This document shows positions 23,632-31,729 of a stretch of 45,868 bases of DNA, piece after piece. The stretch comes from Caldilinea sp. CFX5 (GTDB taxonomy: Bacteria > Chloroflexota > Anaerolineae > Caldilineales > Caldilineaceae). Position numbers and translations under genes: made by a program. The stretch is from NCBI GenBank assembly GCA_021405325.1, contig QWII01000081.1, positions 1-45,868 of the forward strand. Reading direction: 5' to 3'. Every line of letters begins with the position of its first letter. The first letter of the stretch is position 1. The notes beneath the pieces were generated by a model that worked only from the letters and a program-made list of their open reading frames with translations, was not told where the DNA came from and made no database searches.

Positions 23632-24488
23632 CAATCGATGCCACTTTGGGCGAAGTCGAACGCAAACAACCGGCGCTGCGCCGCTTCGTGGTCTTTGGCT
23701 TGTTGGTGGTCGGCAGTTTGATCTATGCCTTTCCCTTTTTCTGGATGATCAGCACCTCGCTCAAAATCCCTGAAAATATCTATCTGGACCCACCGCAGTG
23801 GATTCCTGACCCGGTAGCCTGGGAAAACTATGTCCGCATCTTTGACATTGGCCCGGTATGGTCGTGGATCTGGAATTCCACCTTGATTACGGCCTTAACG
23901 GTCATTTTACGCACGATCAGCAGCGTGGTCGTCGCCTATGGCTTTGCCCGCTTTGCCTTTCCCGGCAGTCGTGCGCTCTTTATTCTGCTGCTCTCCAGCC
24001 TCATGTTGCCGGGCCATGTCACCATCATTCCCCGCTTTCTTATGTTTCGCGACTGGCAGTGGCTCGACACCTACTGGCCGCTGATCGCCCCCAACTTGTT
24101 CAGCACCGCCTTTTCGGTCTTTCTCATCCGCCAGTTTCTCATGACGCTGCCGCGTGAATTGGATGAAGCCGCCGAGATTGACGGCGCGACAACCTGGGAT
24201 ATTCTCTGGCGGCTGCTGGTTCCCCTGAGCAAACCGGCCATTGCCACAGTGGCGGTCTTTACCTTTATCGATGCCTGGAACGACTTTTTTGAACCCTTTA
24301 TCTTTCTGTCAACACCGACGCGGCTGACCCTGGCGGTGGGTATTCGCTGGTTCCGCACCCAGTACGAGACCCAGTTTCATCTCATGATGGCAATTTCGGT
24401 GGTGGCCGTCTTGCCGATTATTGTCGCGTTCCTCTTTACCCAGAAATATTTTATTCGCGGCATTGCACTCACCGGTTTGAAAGGGTAA
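23628..24488 (+). CDS. Sugar ABC transporter permease, MalG/UgpE type
   Basis: 286 residues with six predicted membrane helices. The EAA loop reads LDEAAEIDGATTWDILWRLL then VPLSKPA at about residues 178-204. The C-terminus FTQKYFIRGIALTGLKG is the conserved family tail. The ATG overlaps the stop of the first permease. Together they form the CUT1 importer channel. Confidence 0.93.
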   Translation: MTIDATLGEVERKQPALRRFVVFGLLVVGSLIYAFPFFWMISTSLKIPENIYLDPPQWIPDPVAWENYVRIFDIGPVWSWIWNSTLITALTVILRTISSVVVAYGFARFAFPGSRALFILLLSSLMLPGHVTIIPRFLMFRDWQWLDTYWPLIAPNLFSTAFSVFLIRQFLMTLPRELDEAAEIDGATTWDILWRLLVPLSKPAIATVAVFTFIDAWNDFFEPFIFLSTPTRLTLAVGIRWFRTQYETQFHLMMAISVVAVLPIIVAFLFTQKYFIRGIALTGLKG

Positions 24489-24493
24489 GCAGC

Positions 24494-24562
24494 CGTGCTA
24501 CGTGATTCGTGCTGCGTTCCCTGAGCTTGTCGAAGGGAACGCAGCACGAATCACGTAGCACG
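24494..24562. repeat. Perfect 28-bp inverted repeat with TGAGCTTGTCGAA loop
   Basis: Arms 24494-24521 and 24535-24562 are perfect. The 13-nt loop is TGAGCTTGTCGAA, the same motif as the loop of the otherwise unrelated hairpin at 33938-33998. It lies between the permease and the oxidoreductase. Confidence 0.92.
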
Positions 24563-24604
24563 CATCACGGCTAAATCCGTGTGAATCAAGTAGAAAGGAT
24601 GTCT

Positions 24605-25792
24605 ATGCACAGTTGGAAGGAAGCCAACCGCACCTATCGGGCGGCGGTTGTTGGTTGTGGCGGCATGGGGCGCAATCATGTCCATGCCCTGGCCGGGATG
24701 CGCACCATTGCGTTGGTGGGGATCGCAGATGTCCTTCAACCCAACCTGGATCGCGCCGGCGATGAAGCGGGCATTGCGCCGGAACGCCGTTATCAAGATT
24801 TTGGTCGCATGTGCGACGAAGCGCGGCCCGACTTTGTGGTCATCGCCACCCAGGCGCCCCAACATGCGGAATTGACCATTGCCGCGGCGCAACGGGGTAT
24901 TCATGTCATCTGTGAAAAACCGTTGGCCTTGAACCTGACCGAAGCCGATGCCATGGTGCAAGCGTGTCAAACGGCGGGGGTCCGGCTGGCGGTCAACCAC
25001 TTGCGTCGCATGACGCCGGCCAGCACCCTGGCCCGCGACCTGATCGCCGCCGGCGAAATTGGCGAGATCCTGGCCGTAGACATCCACGACAAAGGTGGGC
25101 GACCGATCGGCAACACCTTGATGGAGATGGCGACTCATTACTTTGACGAAGCGCGCTTTCTGCTCAGTCGGCGTATCTTGGCGGACGGACGTTGCGCCGA
25201 TGAACTGGAATGGGTCTACGCCCGCCTCAGCACCGGGTTGGGCGCGGTCGCCCATGCCGCCACGCCAGACGAGATCATGCACAGTCAAGTCGCTAAACCG
25301 ACCGACCGCGATTGTGGTCTGGTCTTGGGCGAACGGGGGACGGTGGTGCTGGGCTTTGCCGGCGAGGTGCAAGCCGTGGCCCGTTTTCACAACCTGCCCA
25401 AAGCCGACGCCAGCTATGACGGGATTGATGTAATCGGCACAAAGGGCGCGCTGGCCGTGCGTGGCGGCTTCTCCAAATATCTCTATCGCCGCCGGGGCCA
25501 CACCTTCGCCGAACATGACCCTTGGGAGCCGGTCGCCATTCCCGGCAGTGAGGCTTATTTTGCCGTGGATAACCGCGAGGCCGGGCGTCTGCTCTGTCAA
25601 TGGATGGCGCAGGAGATGGTGGCAGCCATTGAAGAAGGTCGTGACCATGTCGCCAGCGGGCGCGACGGGCTGATTTCGCTGGAATCGCTGATGGCGGTCT
25701 ATGTGTCGCACCGCCAGGGTGCGCCGGTTGCCTTGCCGCTGGCGGATCGAGAGCACCCGCTGGCTGTGTGGCAGACAGAGACGAATGCCTGA
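24605..25792 (+). CDS. Gfo/Idh/MocA-family oxidoreductase
   Basis: 395 residues from the ATG at 24605, which has AAAGGA at a suitable distance; ATG 24599 and GTG 24581 are alternatives. The Rossmann motif is AAVVGCGGMGRNHVHAL and the catalytic motif is CEKPLALN at about residue 105, with the Lys that contacts the nicotinamide. The C-terminal domain shows the family pattern (GFAGEVQAVARFHN; GTKGALAVRGGF). Following the sugar permeases, it likely oxidises the imported sugar or polyol. It resembles the gene at 27010 in layout more than the shorter one at 5792. Confidence 0.88.
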   Translation: MHSWKEANRTYRAAVVGCGGMGRNHVHALAGMRTIALVGIADVLQPNLDRAGDEAGIAPERRYQDFGRMCDEARPDFVVIATQAPQHAELTIAAAQRGIHVICEKPLALNLTEADAMVQACQTAGVRLAVNHLRRMTPASTLARDLIAAGEIGEILAVDIHDKGGRPIGNTLMEMATHYFDEARFLLSRRILADGRCADELEWVYARLSTGLGAVAHAATPDEIMHSQVAKPTDRDCGLVLGERGTVVLGFAGEVQAVARFHNLPKADASYDGIDVIGTKGALAVRGGFSKYLYRRRGHTFAEHDPWEPVAIPGSEAYFAVDNREAGRLLCQWMAQEMVAAIEEGRDHVASGRDGLISLESLMAVYVSHRQGAPVALPLADREHPLAVWQTETNA

Positions 25793-25825
25793 CGTAACGC
25801 TGCAAAAATGGGCCAAAAGTGGGTC

Positions 25826-25854
25826 TTGCAATTTAGCAACTTTTGTGTTATACT
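25826..25854 (+). promoter_or_regulatory. Near-consensus promoter (TTGCAA-17-TATACT)
   Basis: TTGCAA at 25826-25831 and TATACT at 25849-25854 with a 17-bp spacer. The predicted start near 25861 leads straight into the two-hairpin element and not into an adjacent gene. Confidence 0.6.
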
Positions 25855-25860
25855 ATCGAT

Positions 25861-25930
25861 ATATCCCCCCCGTCATTTCGATGGCGGGGTGCAAGGCCGT
25901 AACCTCTGGGTTGCGGCCTTAGCGTTTTTA
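25861..25930 (+). ncRNA. Candidate small RNA with two hairpins and a U-tract
   Basis: About 70 nt between a strong promoter and a T-run. Hairpin 1: arms 25868-25876 and 25881-25889 with a TTCG tetraloop. Hairpin 2: AAGGCCGTAAC (25893-25903) and GTTGCGGCCTT (25910-25920), with one G-U pair in each stem, followed by AGCGTTTTTA. It could equally be an attenuator or a bidirectional terminator for the upstream oxidoreductase. No known RNA family was recognised. Confidence 0.4.
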
Positions 25931-25959
25931 TCGCCCAAAGCCAACAGTAGTAGGTCGTT

Positions 25960-25992
25960 GTGAAGACATTTGTTTACGTGGATGGTTTTAAT
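25960..25992 (+). pseudogene. Possible NYN/PIN-like domain start, remnant
   Basis: GTG at 25960 begins VKTFVYVDGFN, the usual opening of NYN (DUF88/LabA-type) RNase domains with the first catalytic Asp. After Asn the sequence no longer resembles the family (PHPKPSAELSR). The frame ends near 26130 with nothing recognisable. Only about 11 residues match, so chance is possible. The rest of 25931-26331 shows no gene. Confidence 0.3.
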
Positions 25993-26282
25993 CCCCATCC
26001 GAAGCCAAGCGCTGAGTTAAGTCGTTCAGCCACTTTTATCAGGCCGATACGCAAAGGTCCGTTGCAAGCTAGCCAGTTTCCCTCGATGATGGCTGATGGT
26101 AATGGCGTTTTTTCTAAACCGGTAGGCTGGTAAAATTGTCTACGACACCCCCGGCTGTGTGCTTCCTCATGCAATCGGCTGAATGTCCAGGTCGATGGTA
26201 TCGCCTACAAGCTAGTGTAAGCGCGTAACCGAGGATCGAGCGACAAGGCAGATGAAAGTAATTTCTAATCGCTTTTCGCGTA

Positions 26283-26291
26283 TGGTATACT
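26283..26291 (+). promoter_or_regulatory. Extended -10 promoter of the nuclease-like gene
   Basis: TGGTATACT at 26283-26291 is an extended -10 (TGn plus TATACT). It lies 41 nt upstream of the ATG at 26332. AGAAGGAG at about 26318-26325 is the ribosome site. Confidence 0.5.
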
Positions 26292-26331
26292 CTGCGTACA
26301 AAAGATTGGCGCGTTCCAGAAGGAGCCAACC

Positions 26332-26991
26332 ATGCCTACCACACTCCATTTTAGCCAATGCACCCTACCATTGCTTGATAAAGCGTTTGGCCTGCGCAAC
26401 GTCATGGCGCTCCCCGCCCTCACGGATTGGTTTCAGCGCAGTACAGCGATCCATTTGTCTGAGCTTGACCTGAATAAGCTGAGTGATTTACAAGAATTGT
26501 TACAATTGAATGCAAATAGTTGGAATGAACAAGAATTGTCACTCCATTTCATCGGCCCGATCTTTAGCATCGTCAAATTTACGGACCCCTATCGGTATAA
26601 TTTGTTTGCCCAACGGCATATTGAGGCAAATGTTGATGACTATTTGCTAAAAGGCGAGCCTGACGGTCTCATTGCCTCTGGTTATTATGAGCCTGAAATC
26701 CCCTATTTCGCCTTTGCCGAGTACAAGCGCCAACGCGACCCCAATGGTGATCCGGCGGGACAAGCATTGGCGGCGATGCTGGTCGGTCAACGACTCAATC
26801 CAAAGCCAGTCCCCACCTATGGCTGTTATGTCATCGGACGGGATTGGTTTTTCATGGTCTTACAAGAAAATCACTATGCCATCTCCACTGGGCATAATGC
26901 CTTGCAACAACCGGAACTGGTCGAGGTACTGCGCATCCTCAAGACGCTGAAAACGATTGTGAGCGACCTCGCAACCAATCACCAAGGGTAG
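26332..26991 (+). CDS. PD-(D/E)XK nuclease-like protein
   Basis: 219 residues. The motif GEPDGLIASG (Pro110-Asp111), followed by FAFAEYKRQ (Glu130-x-Lys132) and a downstream Gln144 (GQALAAML), fits the PD-(D/E)XK nuclease core. The N-terminal half is helical (LNKLSDLQELLQLN; NSWNEQELSLHFIGPIF). This class of small proteins is widespread and mostly uncharacterised. No methyltransferase or defence partner is adjacent, so a restriction role has no support. It is followed 18 bp later by an oxidoreductase gene, which looks coincidental. Confidence 0.6.
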   Translation: MPTTLHFSQCTLPLLDKAFGLRNVMALPALTDWFQRSTAIHLSELDLNKLSDLQELLQLNANSWNEQELSLHFIGPIFSIVKFTDPYRYNLFAQRHIEANVDDYLLKGEPDGLIASGYYEPEIPYFAFAEYKRQRDPNGDPAGQALAAMLVGQRLNPKPVPTYGCYVIGRDWFFMVLQENHYAISTGHNALQQPELVEVLRILKTLKTIVSDLATNHQG

Positions 26992-27009
26992 CATGAAGGA
27001 AAACGGAGC

Positions 27010-28212
27010 ATGGAGCAAAAAAGACAATACCGCGCCGCTGTGATTGGTCATACCGGCCAGGGGAATTATGGACATGGTCTAGATGTGGCCTTTTGTGATC
27101 TGCCTATGATCGAGATCGTCGCCGTGGCTGACCCGGTGGAAACAGGCCGCCAACAGGCGCAGGCACGCATGGGCGCCGCCCGCGCCTATGCCGATTATTG
27201 GGAGATGCTGGAACACGAAAAACCCGATCTCGTGGCGATTGGCCCCCGTTGGCTGGGTGAGCGGGTGGCGATGGTGACAGCCGCGGCCGCCGTCGGCGCG
27301 CATATCTTCTTGGAAAAACCCTTGGCCCCCTCGTTGGCCGAAGCAGATGTGATGCTGGCCGCCTGTGCCAAGGCTGGGGTGAAAATGGCGGTGGCCCACC
27401 AGGGGCGGCTGCATCCGGCGACGCTTCATGCCCAACGCTTGCTGGCGAGCGGGGAGATTGGGCGGCTGCGCCAGGTGCGTGGCTATGGCAAGATGGATCA
27501 CCGGGGCGGCGGCCAGGATCTCATGGTGTTGGGCACCCATGTGTTGGATCTCATGCGCCTCTTTGCCGGTGACGCGACCTGGGCGAGTGGTGAACTCCTG
27601 GTTGGCTCGCGTTTAGCCGGACCAGAAGACATACGTATGGGCGACGAAGGCATTGGCCCGATTGCTGGCGACGGTTTGCGCGCCACCTTTGGCTTTGCCA
27701 ACGATGTGATCGGCTTCTTTGAATCCTTTGCCGGGTTGGGCATGGCGGAGGAATACTTTGGCCTGGATCTGATCGGCGAACGCGGACAACTTGCCCTGCG
27801 CGGTGGCTTTAACAAGCGCCTGATGCGTTACCCGCGCCCGTATGTTGTCCCCGGCGCGCCATTAACGTTCCGGCGTGATATTTATGCCAACAATCCCACT
27901 CTTGACTCCCAAGCCGTCGGCGCGCCCCCGGATGAGTATGTTGATCATTGGAGTTTGATCACGGTGCCGGGGACGGTCGCCGGTGAAACGCCGGGTACGG
28001 CGCCTGTCTCTTCAGAGGCGCTGGTGCAACATTGTAACCGCCGTCTGGTGCTGGATCTCCTAGCCGCCATTGAAGAAGATCGTGAACCCCTAAGCAGCGG
28101 TGAACGCGCCCGCGGTTCGCTTGAACTGATCCAAGCCATCGCTGCCGCTCACGCCGCTGGTGGACGGGTGACGTTGCCTTTGCAGCAACGAAGCCATCCC
28201 TATACACAGTAG
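27010..28212 (+). CDS. Gfo/Idh/MocA-family oxidoreductase
   Basis: 400 residues. The Rossmann start is RAAVIGHTGQGNYGHGLDVA, where the usual GxGxxG is loosened to GHTGQGNYG. FLEKPLAPS near residue 100 is the catalytic EKP motif, and a second-domain His in GTHVLDLMRLF is consistent with the family. Residues about 290-345 form a low-complexity insertion (GTVAGETPGTAPVSSEA). The close 18-bp spacing to the nuclease-like gene makes cotranscription likely. The substrate is unknown. Confidence 0.85.
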   Translation: MEQKRQYRAAVIGHTGQGNYGHGLDVAFCDLPMIEIVAVADPVETGRQQAQARMGAARAYADYWEMLEHEKPDLVAIGPRWLGERVAMVTAAAAVGAHIFLEKPLAPSLAEADVMLAACAKAGVKMAVAHQGRLHPATLHAQRLLASGEIGRLRQVRGYGKMDHRGGGQDLMVLGTHVLDLMRLFAGDATWASGELLVGSRLAGPEDIRMGDEGIGPIAGDGLRATFGFANDVIGFFESFAGLGMAEEYFGLDLIGERGQLALRGGFNKRLMRYPRPYVVPGAPLTFRRDIYANNPTLDSQAVGAPPDEYVDHWSLITVPGTVAGETPGTAPVSSEALVQHCNRRLVLDLLAAIEEDREPLSSGERARGSLELIQAIAAAHAAGGRVTLPLQQRSHPYTQ

Positions 28213-28243
28213 AGAGACGTTCGCTCAGAAGCCGATGAATTGC

Positions 28244-28310
28244 TTCCGTGTTCCTTCTATCCGTGTTTAGTCATTTCAACCAACTAAACACGGATAGAAG
28301 GAACACGGAA
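28244..28310. repeat. Perfect 27-bp inverted repeat
   Basis: Arms 28244-28270 and 28284-28310, perfect, 13-nt loop. It lies between the oxidoreductase and the sarcosine-oxidase-like gene. The arm word ACACGGATAG and a GGAACACGGA word resemble parts of the 29535-29599 repeat (ACACAGATAG, GGAACACGGA). Confidence 0.92.
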
Positions 28311-28390
28311 AGGTTACAGTTGCCGCTCATTGCCAAGCCGCTTATAATGCAACCGGGCAAATTCTTCTGCAAGTAAGAGAGTCTGGTGGT

Positions 28391-29524
28391 ATGCGGATCG
28401 ATGTCAACGTACTTGTGCTTGGCTTGGGGGCAATGGGGAGCGCCGCGCTCTACCAGTTGGCGCGACAGAGCGTCGCGCCTGTGGGGATTGAACAATTCAC
28501 CATCGGCCATGCGCTGGGTAGTTCCGGTGGCCGGTCACGCGTCTTTCGCACCTTTTACGAAGAGCCGCTCTATACCCAACTGGCGGAAGCGGCCATCCCC
28601 CTCTGGCGCGAGTTAGAAAGCCGCTCCGGTGAAACTATTTTGACGTTGTGTGGCAATCTCTTCTTTGCACAACCGGGCAATGCGCTGTTGGCGCAAAGCC
28701 TTCAAGCCATCGAAGCGACCCAATCCCCGTATGAACGGTTGACCAGCGCCGAAGTGACGGCGCGCTGGCCCATTTTACGGCTCCCGTCCACCGCTGAAGC
28801 CTGTTTTGTGCCGCGCAGTGGTTTTTTGAATGCTACCCTAGCGGTGCAAACCCATGTGGCGCAGGCGCAACGACTGGGCGCGACGGTTCATGCTGGTCTC
28901 GTTGTGCATGGCATTGACCTGAGCGGTGAACGGCCTGTGGTTGAGACCGCCGCCGGTCGTTATGTCTGCAACCGCCTGGTGGTGACGCCGGGGCCCTGGG
29001 CAGGTCAACTCTTCCAGGATTTAGGTTTGTCCACCCTGTCGCAACGGTTACGCGTGACGCGCCAACAAAAATTTTATTTCCGCCCTGCCCAGCCGGAACG
29101 CTTTCGCCCGGAACATCTGCCGGTCTATGGCGATTATGATGCCAACTTCTACGGTTTTCCAATGCAAGGCCCTGGACTGAAGGTGGCTGATGATAACCTG
29201 GGGTTTGTGACCGAGCCGACCACGGTGGATCGCACGCTGGATCCGGCAAAGCGGGATGAATTGGGCGCCTGGCTAAATGCGATCATGCCCAACGCCGGCT
29301 TCACCTATGTCGAGGGCAGCACTTGCATGTACACCCTCACGCCTGACCGCGATTTTCTCATCGGGCCGCACCCGCACCATGCCAATGTGATCGTTGGCGC
29401 CGGCTTCTCCGGGCATGGCTTCAAGTTTTCCGCCATTGTCGGCAAACTATTGGCGGAGTTGGCGCTCGGTCAATCACCCAGCCAACCCATTACACGCTTC
29501 CGGTTGGACCGCTTTGATCGCTAG
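28391..29524 (+). CDS. FAD-dependent oxidase, monomeric sarcosine oxidase / N-methyltryptophan oxidase family
   Basis: 377 residues, close to the family norm of about 370-390. The FAD Rossmann motif is LVLGLGAMGSAAL (9-21). GSSGGRSRVFR at 43-53 matches the flavin-contact segment. Cys312 in STCMYTLTPDRDF is placed like the Cys that covalently binds FAD in monomeric sarcosine oxidase, and GFSGHGFKF at 338-346 is the other flavin-contact signature. The family oxidises N-methyl amino acids with release of H2O2 and formaldehyde. The substrate here is uncertain. It may act with the preceding oxidoreductase in turnover of a methylated amino compound. Confidence 0.88.
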   Translation: MRIDVNVLVLGLGAMGSAALYQLARQSVAPVGIEQFTIGHALGSSGGRSRVFRTFYEEPLYTQLAEAAIPLWRELESRSGETILTLCGNLFFAQPGNALLAQSLQAIEATQSPYERLTSAEVTARWPILRLPSTAEACFVPRSGFLNATLAVQTHVAQAQRLGATVHAGLVVHGIDLSGERPVVETAAGRYVCNRLVVTPGPWAGQLFQDLGLSTLSQRLRVTRQQKFYFRPAQPERFRPEHLPVYGDYDANFYGFPMQGPGLKVADDNLGFVTEPTTVDRTLDPAKRDELGAWLNAIMPNAGFTYVEGSTCMYTLTPDRDFLIGPHPHHANVIVGAGFSGHGFKFSAIVGKLLAELALGQSPSQPITRFRLDRFDR

Positions 29525-29534
29525 CAGGAAAAAC

Positions 29535-29599
29535 AGTAAACACAGATAGGGAGGAACACGGATGCTTTTTATCTGGGTTCCTCCCTATCTGTGTTTACT
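29535..29599. terminator. Perfect 23-bp inverted repeat between convergent genes
   Basis: Arms 29535-29557 and 29577-29599, perfect, 19-nt loop ending in a T-rich GCTTTTTATC segment. It separates the convergent oxidase and aldo/keto reductase genes, so a bidirectional terminator is plausible. Confidence 0.85.
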
Positions 29600-29615
29600 A
29601 TGGTGGTCATTTCGC

Positions 29616-30638
29616 TTACGGTGTTGGTGCATCCTCGCGCAGTAAGCCTTCACGCTTCAGCTCAGCCCAAAGCGCCGCAGGAACTGGCTGTTGCACCAGT
29701 TTAACATTCGACTGCACCTGCTCCGGGGCGATGGCGCCGGGGATGATCGAGGCGACAATGGGGTTCGCCAGCAGAAATTGCAGGTTGGTCGCCGGCAAGG
29801 AGACGCCGTGGCGTTTGCAGGCCGCTTCTAGTTGGCGCGTCTTTTCCATAATCTCGTCAGAGGCCGGGGCATAGAAATAGCGTGCGCCGGGCACCGCGCC
29901 CGTCGCCAGAATGCCCGATGCAAAAACTGCGCCGATGATGATGCTGATGTTGCGCTCCGCACAGCGGGGAAACTCTTCGGCCCACATCACTTGCGTCAAC
30001 AGGTTATAACCATAGGCCACCAGGAAAAAGTCAAGCTCGACCAGATCCAGGAAACGGGGAATCATCCCTAGTTCATTGACGCCCGCGCCGACCCCTTTGA
30101 TCATGCCACTGCGGCGCAATTCATCCAGTGCGCGCCAGCCGCTGGTAAAGAGTTGATTCAGATAGGCTTGCACCCGTGCTTCATTCTTGTGGAAGTAAAA
30201 GTCCAGGTCGTGGATCACCAACAGATCGACCGAGGGCAGACCAAGCCGTTGCAGGCTGTCTTCAAACGAACGCATGACGCCGTCGTAGGTGAAGTCCACA
30301 TCAAATTCAAAGGGCAAACCGCCCACCCACGAGCCTTTGTCAAAGGTCGCCGGGTTGCGCGCCGCCTTGAAGACACGACCGATTTTGGTCGAGATCATAA
30401 ACTCATTACGTGGTTGTTGGCGCAGAAAATAGCCGACGCGATGTTCACTTTTGGTGTAGCCGTAGAAGGGCGCGGTGTCAAAGTAGCGGATGCCGGCGTC
30501 CCAGGCGGCTTGCAGCGTCTGTTGCGCCGTCGCTTCGCTGATGGCGTCAAAAAGATCGCCCAAGGGGGCGCTGCCAAAGCCCACCTGACTGACTTGGGCG
30601 CCGGTTTTACCGATGGTGCGTGTGGGAATGGTGTTCAT
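29616..30638 (-). CDS. Aldo/keto reductase, D-threo-aldose 1-dehydrogenase-like
   Basis: 340 residues. The AKR tetrad is present: Asp54 (FDTAPFYG), Tyr59, Lys85 (ISTKIGR) and His143 (VIHDLD). The N-terminal RTIGKTGAQVSQVGFGSAPL is the conserved hairpin and first strand. The pattern resembles bacterial L-fucose/D-threo-aldose 1-dehydrogenases, which oxidise aldoses to lactones. GAGGAG precedes the ATG (minus strand). It is 334 bp downstream of the isochorismatase-type gene, so it may be a separate transcription unit. The gap holds only a weak CCCCG/CGGGG stem near 30662-30679. Confidence 0.88.
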   Translation of the reverse strand: MNTIPTRTIGKTGAQVSQVGFGSAPLGDLFDAISEATAQQTLQAAWDAGIRYFDTAPFYGYTKSEHRVGYFLRQQPRNEFMISTKIGRVFKAARNPATFDKGSWVGGLPFEFDVDFTYDGVMRSFEDSLQRLGLPSVDLLVIHDLDFYFHKNEARVQAYLNQLFTSGWRALDELRRSGMIKGVGAGVNELGMIPRFLDLVELDFFLVAYGYNLLTQVMWAEEFPRCAERNISIIIGAVFASGILATGAVPGARYFYAPASDEIMEKTRQLEAACKRHGVSLPATNLQFLLANPIVASIIPGAIAPEQVQSNVKLVQQPVPAALWAELKREGLLREDAPTP

Positions 30639-30972
30639 GGCTGGTTGCTCCTCTGGTTTGGCCCCGCTGTTGAACGGGGTGTGCTAATGGTGGCGGTTGG
30701 ATTGCGGATAATCGTAGCAGGTTGGGGGGAAGCTTGTCAAAGCGCTGTTGAACAGGTGGCAATGCGGTAGTTAGAGTTTGCACAGACTCAGTTAGCCGTA
30801 GGATACGAAGATCACCATTGGGGATAACCGCAAAGCTACGTTGGCGGTGGCATGCACCATCAAGAAGGCTTGTTTGTCGTTTCAGTAGACCGCAACGCCG
30901 TCCAGATTGCAATCGACCGACGCCGGACTACGCGACTGGGTTCCCTCTGGGACCAACTGCGGACTACTGAGT
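30639..30972. other. 334-bp gap without a gene
   Basis: Contains the ribosome site of the aldo/keto reductase and a short CCCCG/CGGGG dyad at 30662-30679. Overlapping short frames on both strands resemble nothing recognisable. Confidence 0.4.
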
Positions 30973-31647
30973 TTATGTCACCGGCAACGCCCGCAACACC
31001 GCTGCTGAATCCGTCACCCAACCGAAGATCCCCCCCTGCGCCTTGATCGTCGCCAGCGTGGCGGCGTGACGCTCCGGGCTATAGGAGGAGACGCAATCGG
31101 CCAGTACAATGGCGTTAAAGCCGCGGTCATTGGCGGCGATCACCGTGGCGCTGCAACAGACATCGGTCGTCACGCCGGTGATCAGCAGGTTGCGAATGCC
31201 ATGTCGGCGCAGAATCGCTTCGAGGTCGGTGGCGTAGAAGGAGCTTTTCCCCGGCTTGTCCAGCACAACTTCCCCCGGCAGCGGCGCCACTTCGTCGATG
31301 ATGCCATGCCCCGCTTCGCCCCGAATCAGGATGCGTCCCATCGGCCCGACATCGCCAATGCGCGTCCCCGGCGGCCAGCGATCTAGCTTGGTCGGCGGGC
31401 AGTCGCTCAGATCGGGCAGATGCCCCTCGCGCGTATGGATAATCAACAACCCACGCGCCCGCGCCGCCGCCAATATCTGCTGAATCGGCCCAATCGTCCG
31501 CTGCAACAGCGTCACATCATTCCCCAAGAACGCGCCAAAGCCATTGGGATACAAAAAATCCTTCTGCATATCAATGACCAGCAGCGCCGTCGCCGCCAGG
31601 TCGATTGTCACCGGATGGGGTTCGGCGGAGATTGTGAGTGTAGTCAT
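30973..31647 (-). CDS. Isochorismatase-fold cysteine hydrolase
   Basis: 224 residues. The catalytic triad is visible: Asp26 in LLVIDMQKDF, Lys131 in VVLDKPGKSSF and Cys164 in GVTTDVCCSATV, with the usual cis-peptide before Thr160. Family members cleave amides (nicotinamidase, ureidoacrylate hydrolase RutB, biuret hydrolase) or isochorismate. It is the last gene of the BMP importer operon, which begins with an allophanate-hydrolase-like domain. That favours a ureide or biuret-type amide as substrate, by inference. Confidence 0.85.
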   Translation of the reverse strand: MTTLTISAEPHPVTIDLAATALLVIDMQKDFLYPNGFGAFLGNDVTLLQRTIGPIQQILAAARARGLLIIHTREGHLPDLSDCPPTKLDRWPPGTRIGDVGPMGRILIRGEAGHGIIDEVAPLPGEVVLDKPGKSSFYATDLEAILRRHGIRNLLITGVTTDVCCSATVIAANDRGFNAIVLADCVSSYSPERHAATLATIKAQGGIFGWVTDSAAVLRALPVT

Positions 31648-31661
31648 AGGTTTAGCCTGTT

Positions 31662-31712
31662 GAATTACGAGTTACGAATTACGGCTCATATACAACTCGT
31701 AACTCGTAATTC
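31662..31712. repeat. Inverted repeat, period 8, inside the BMP operon
   Basis: Arms 31662-31676 (GAATTACGAGTTACG) and 31698-31712, perfect. Further ACTCGTAA/AATTCATA words extend the tract to about 31725. It lies between the binding-protein gene and the hydrolase gene, where it could limit read-through. Confidence 0.8.
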
Positions 31713-31729
31713 ATAACTCGTAACTCTAT

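Noticed and set aside
24551..25831. 426-codon minus-strand open frame
   Set aside because: Antisense shadow of the Gfo/Idh/MocA gene at 24605-25792; the forward frame has clear motifs and a ribosome site.
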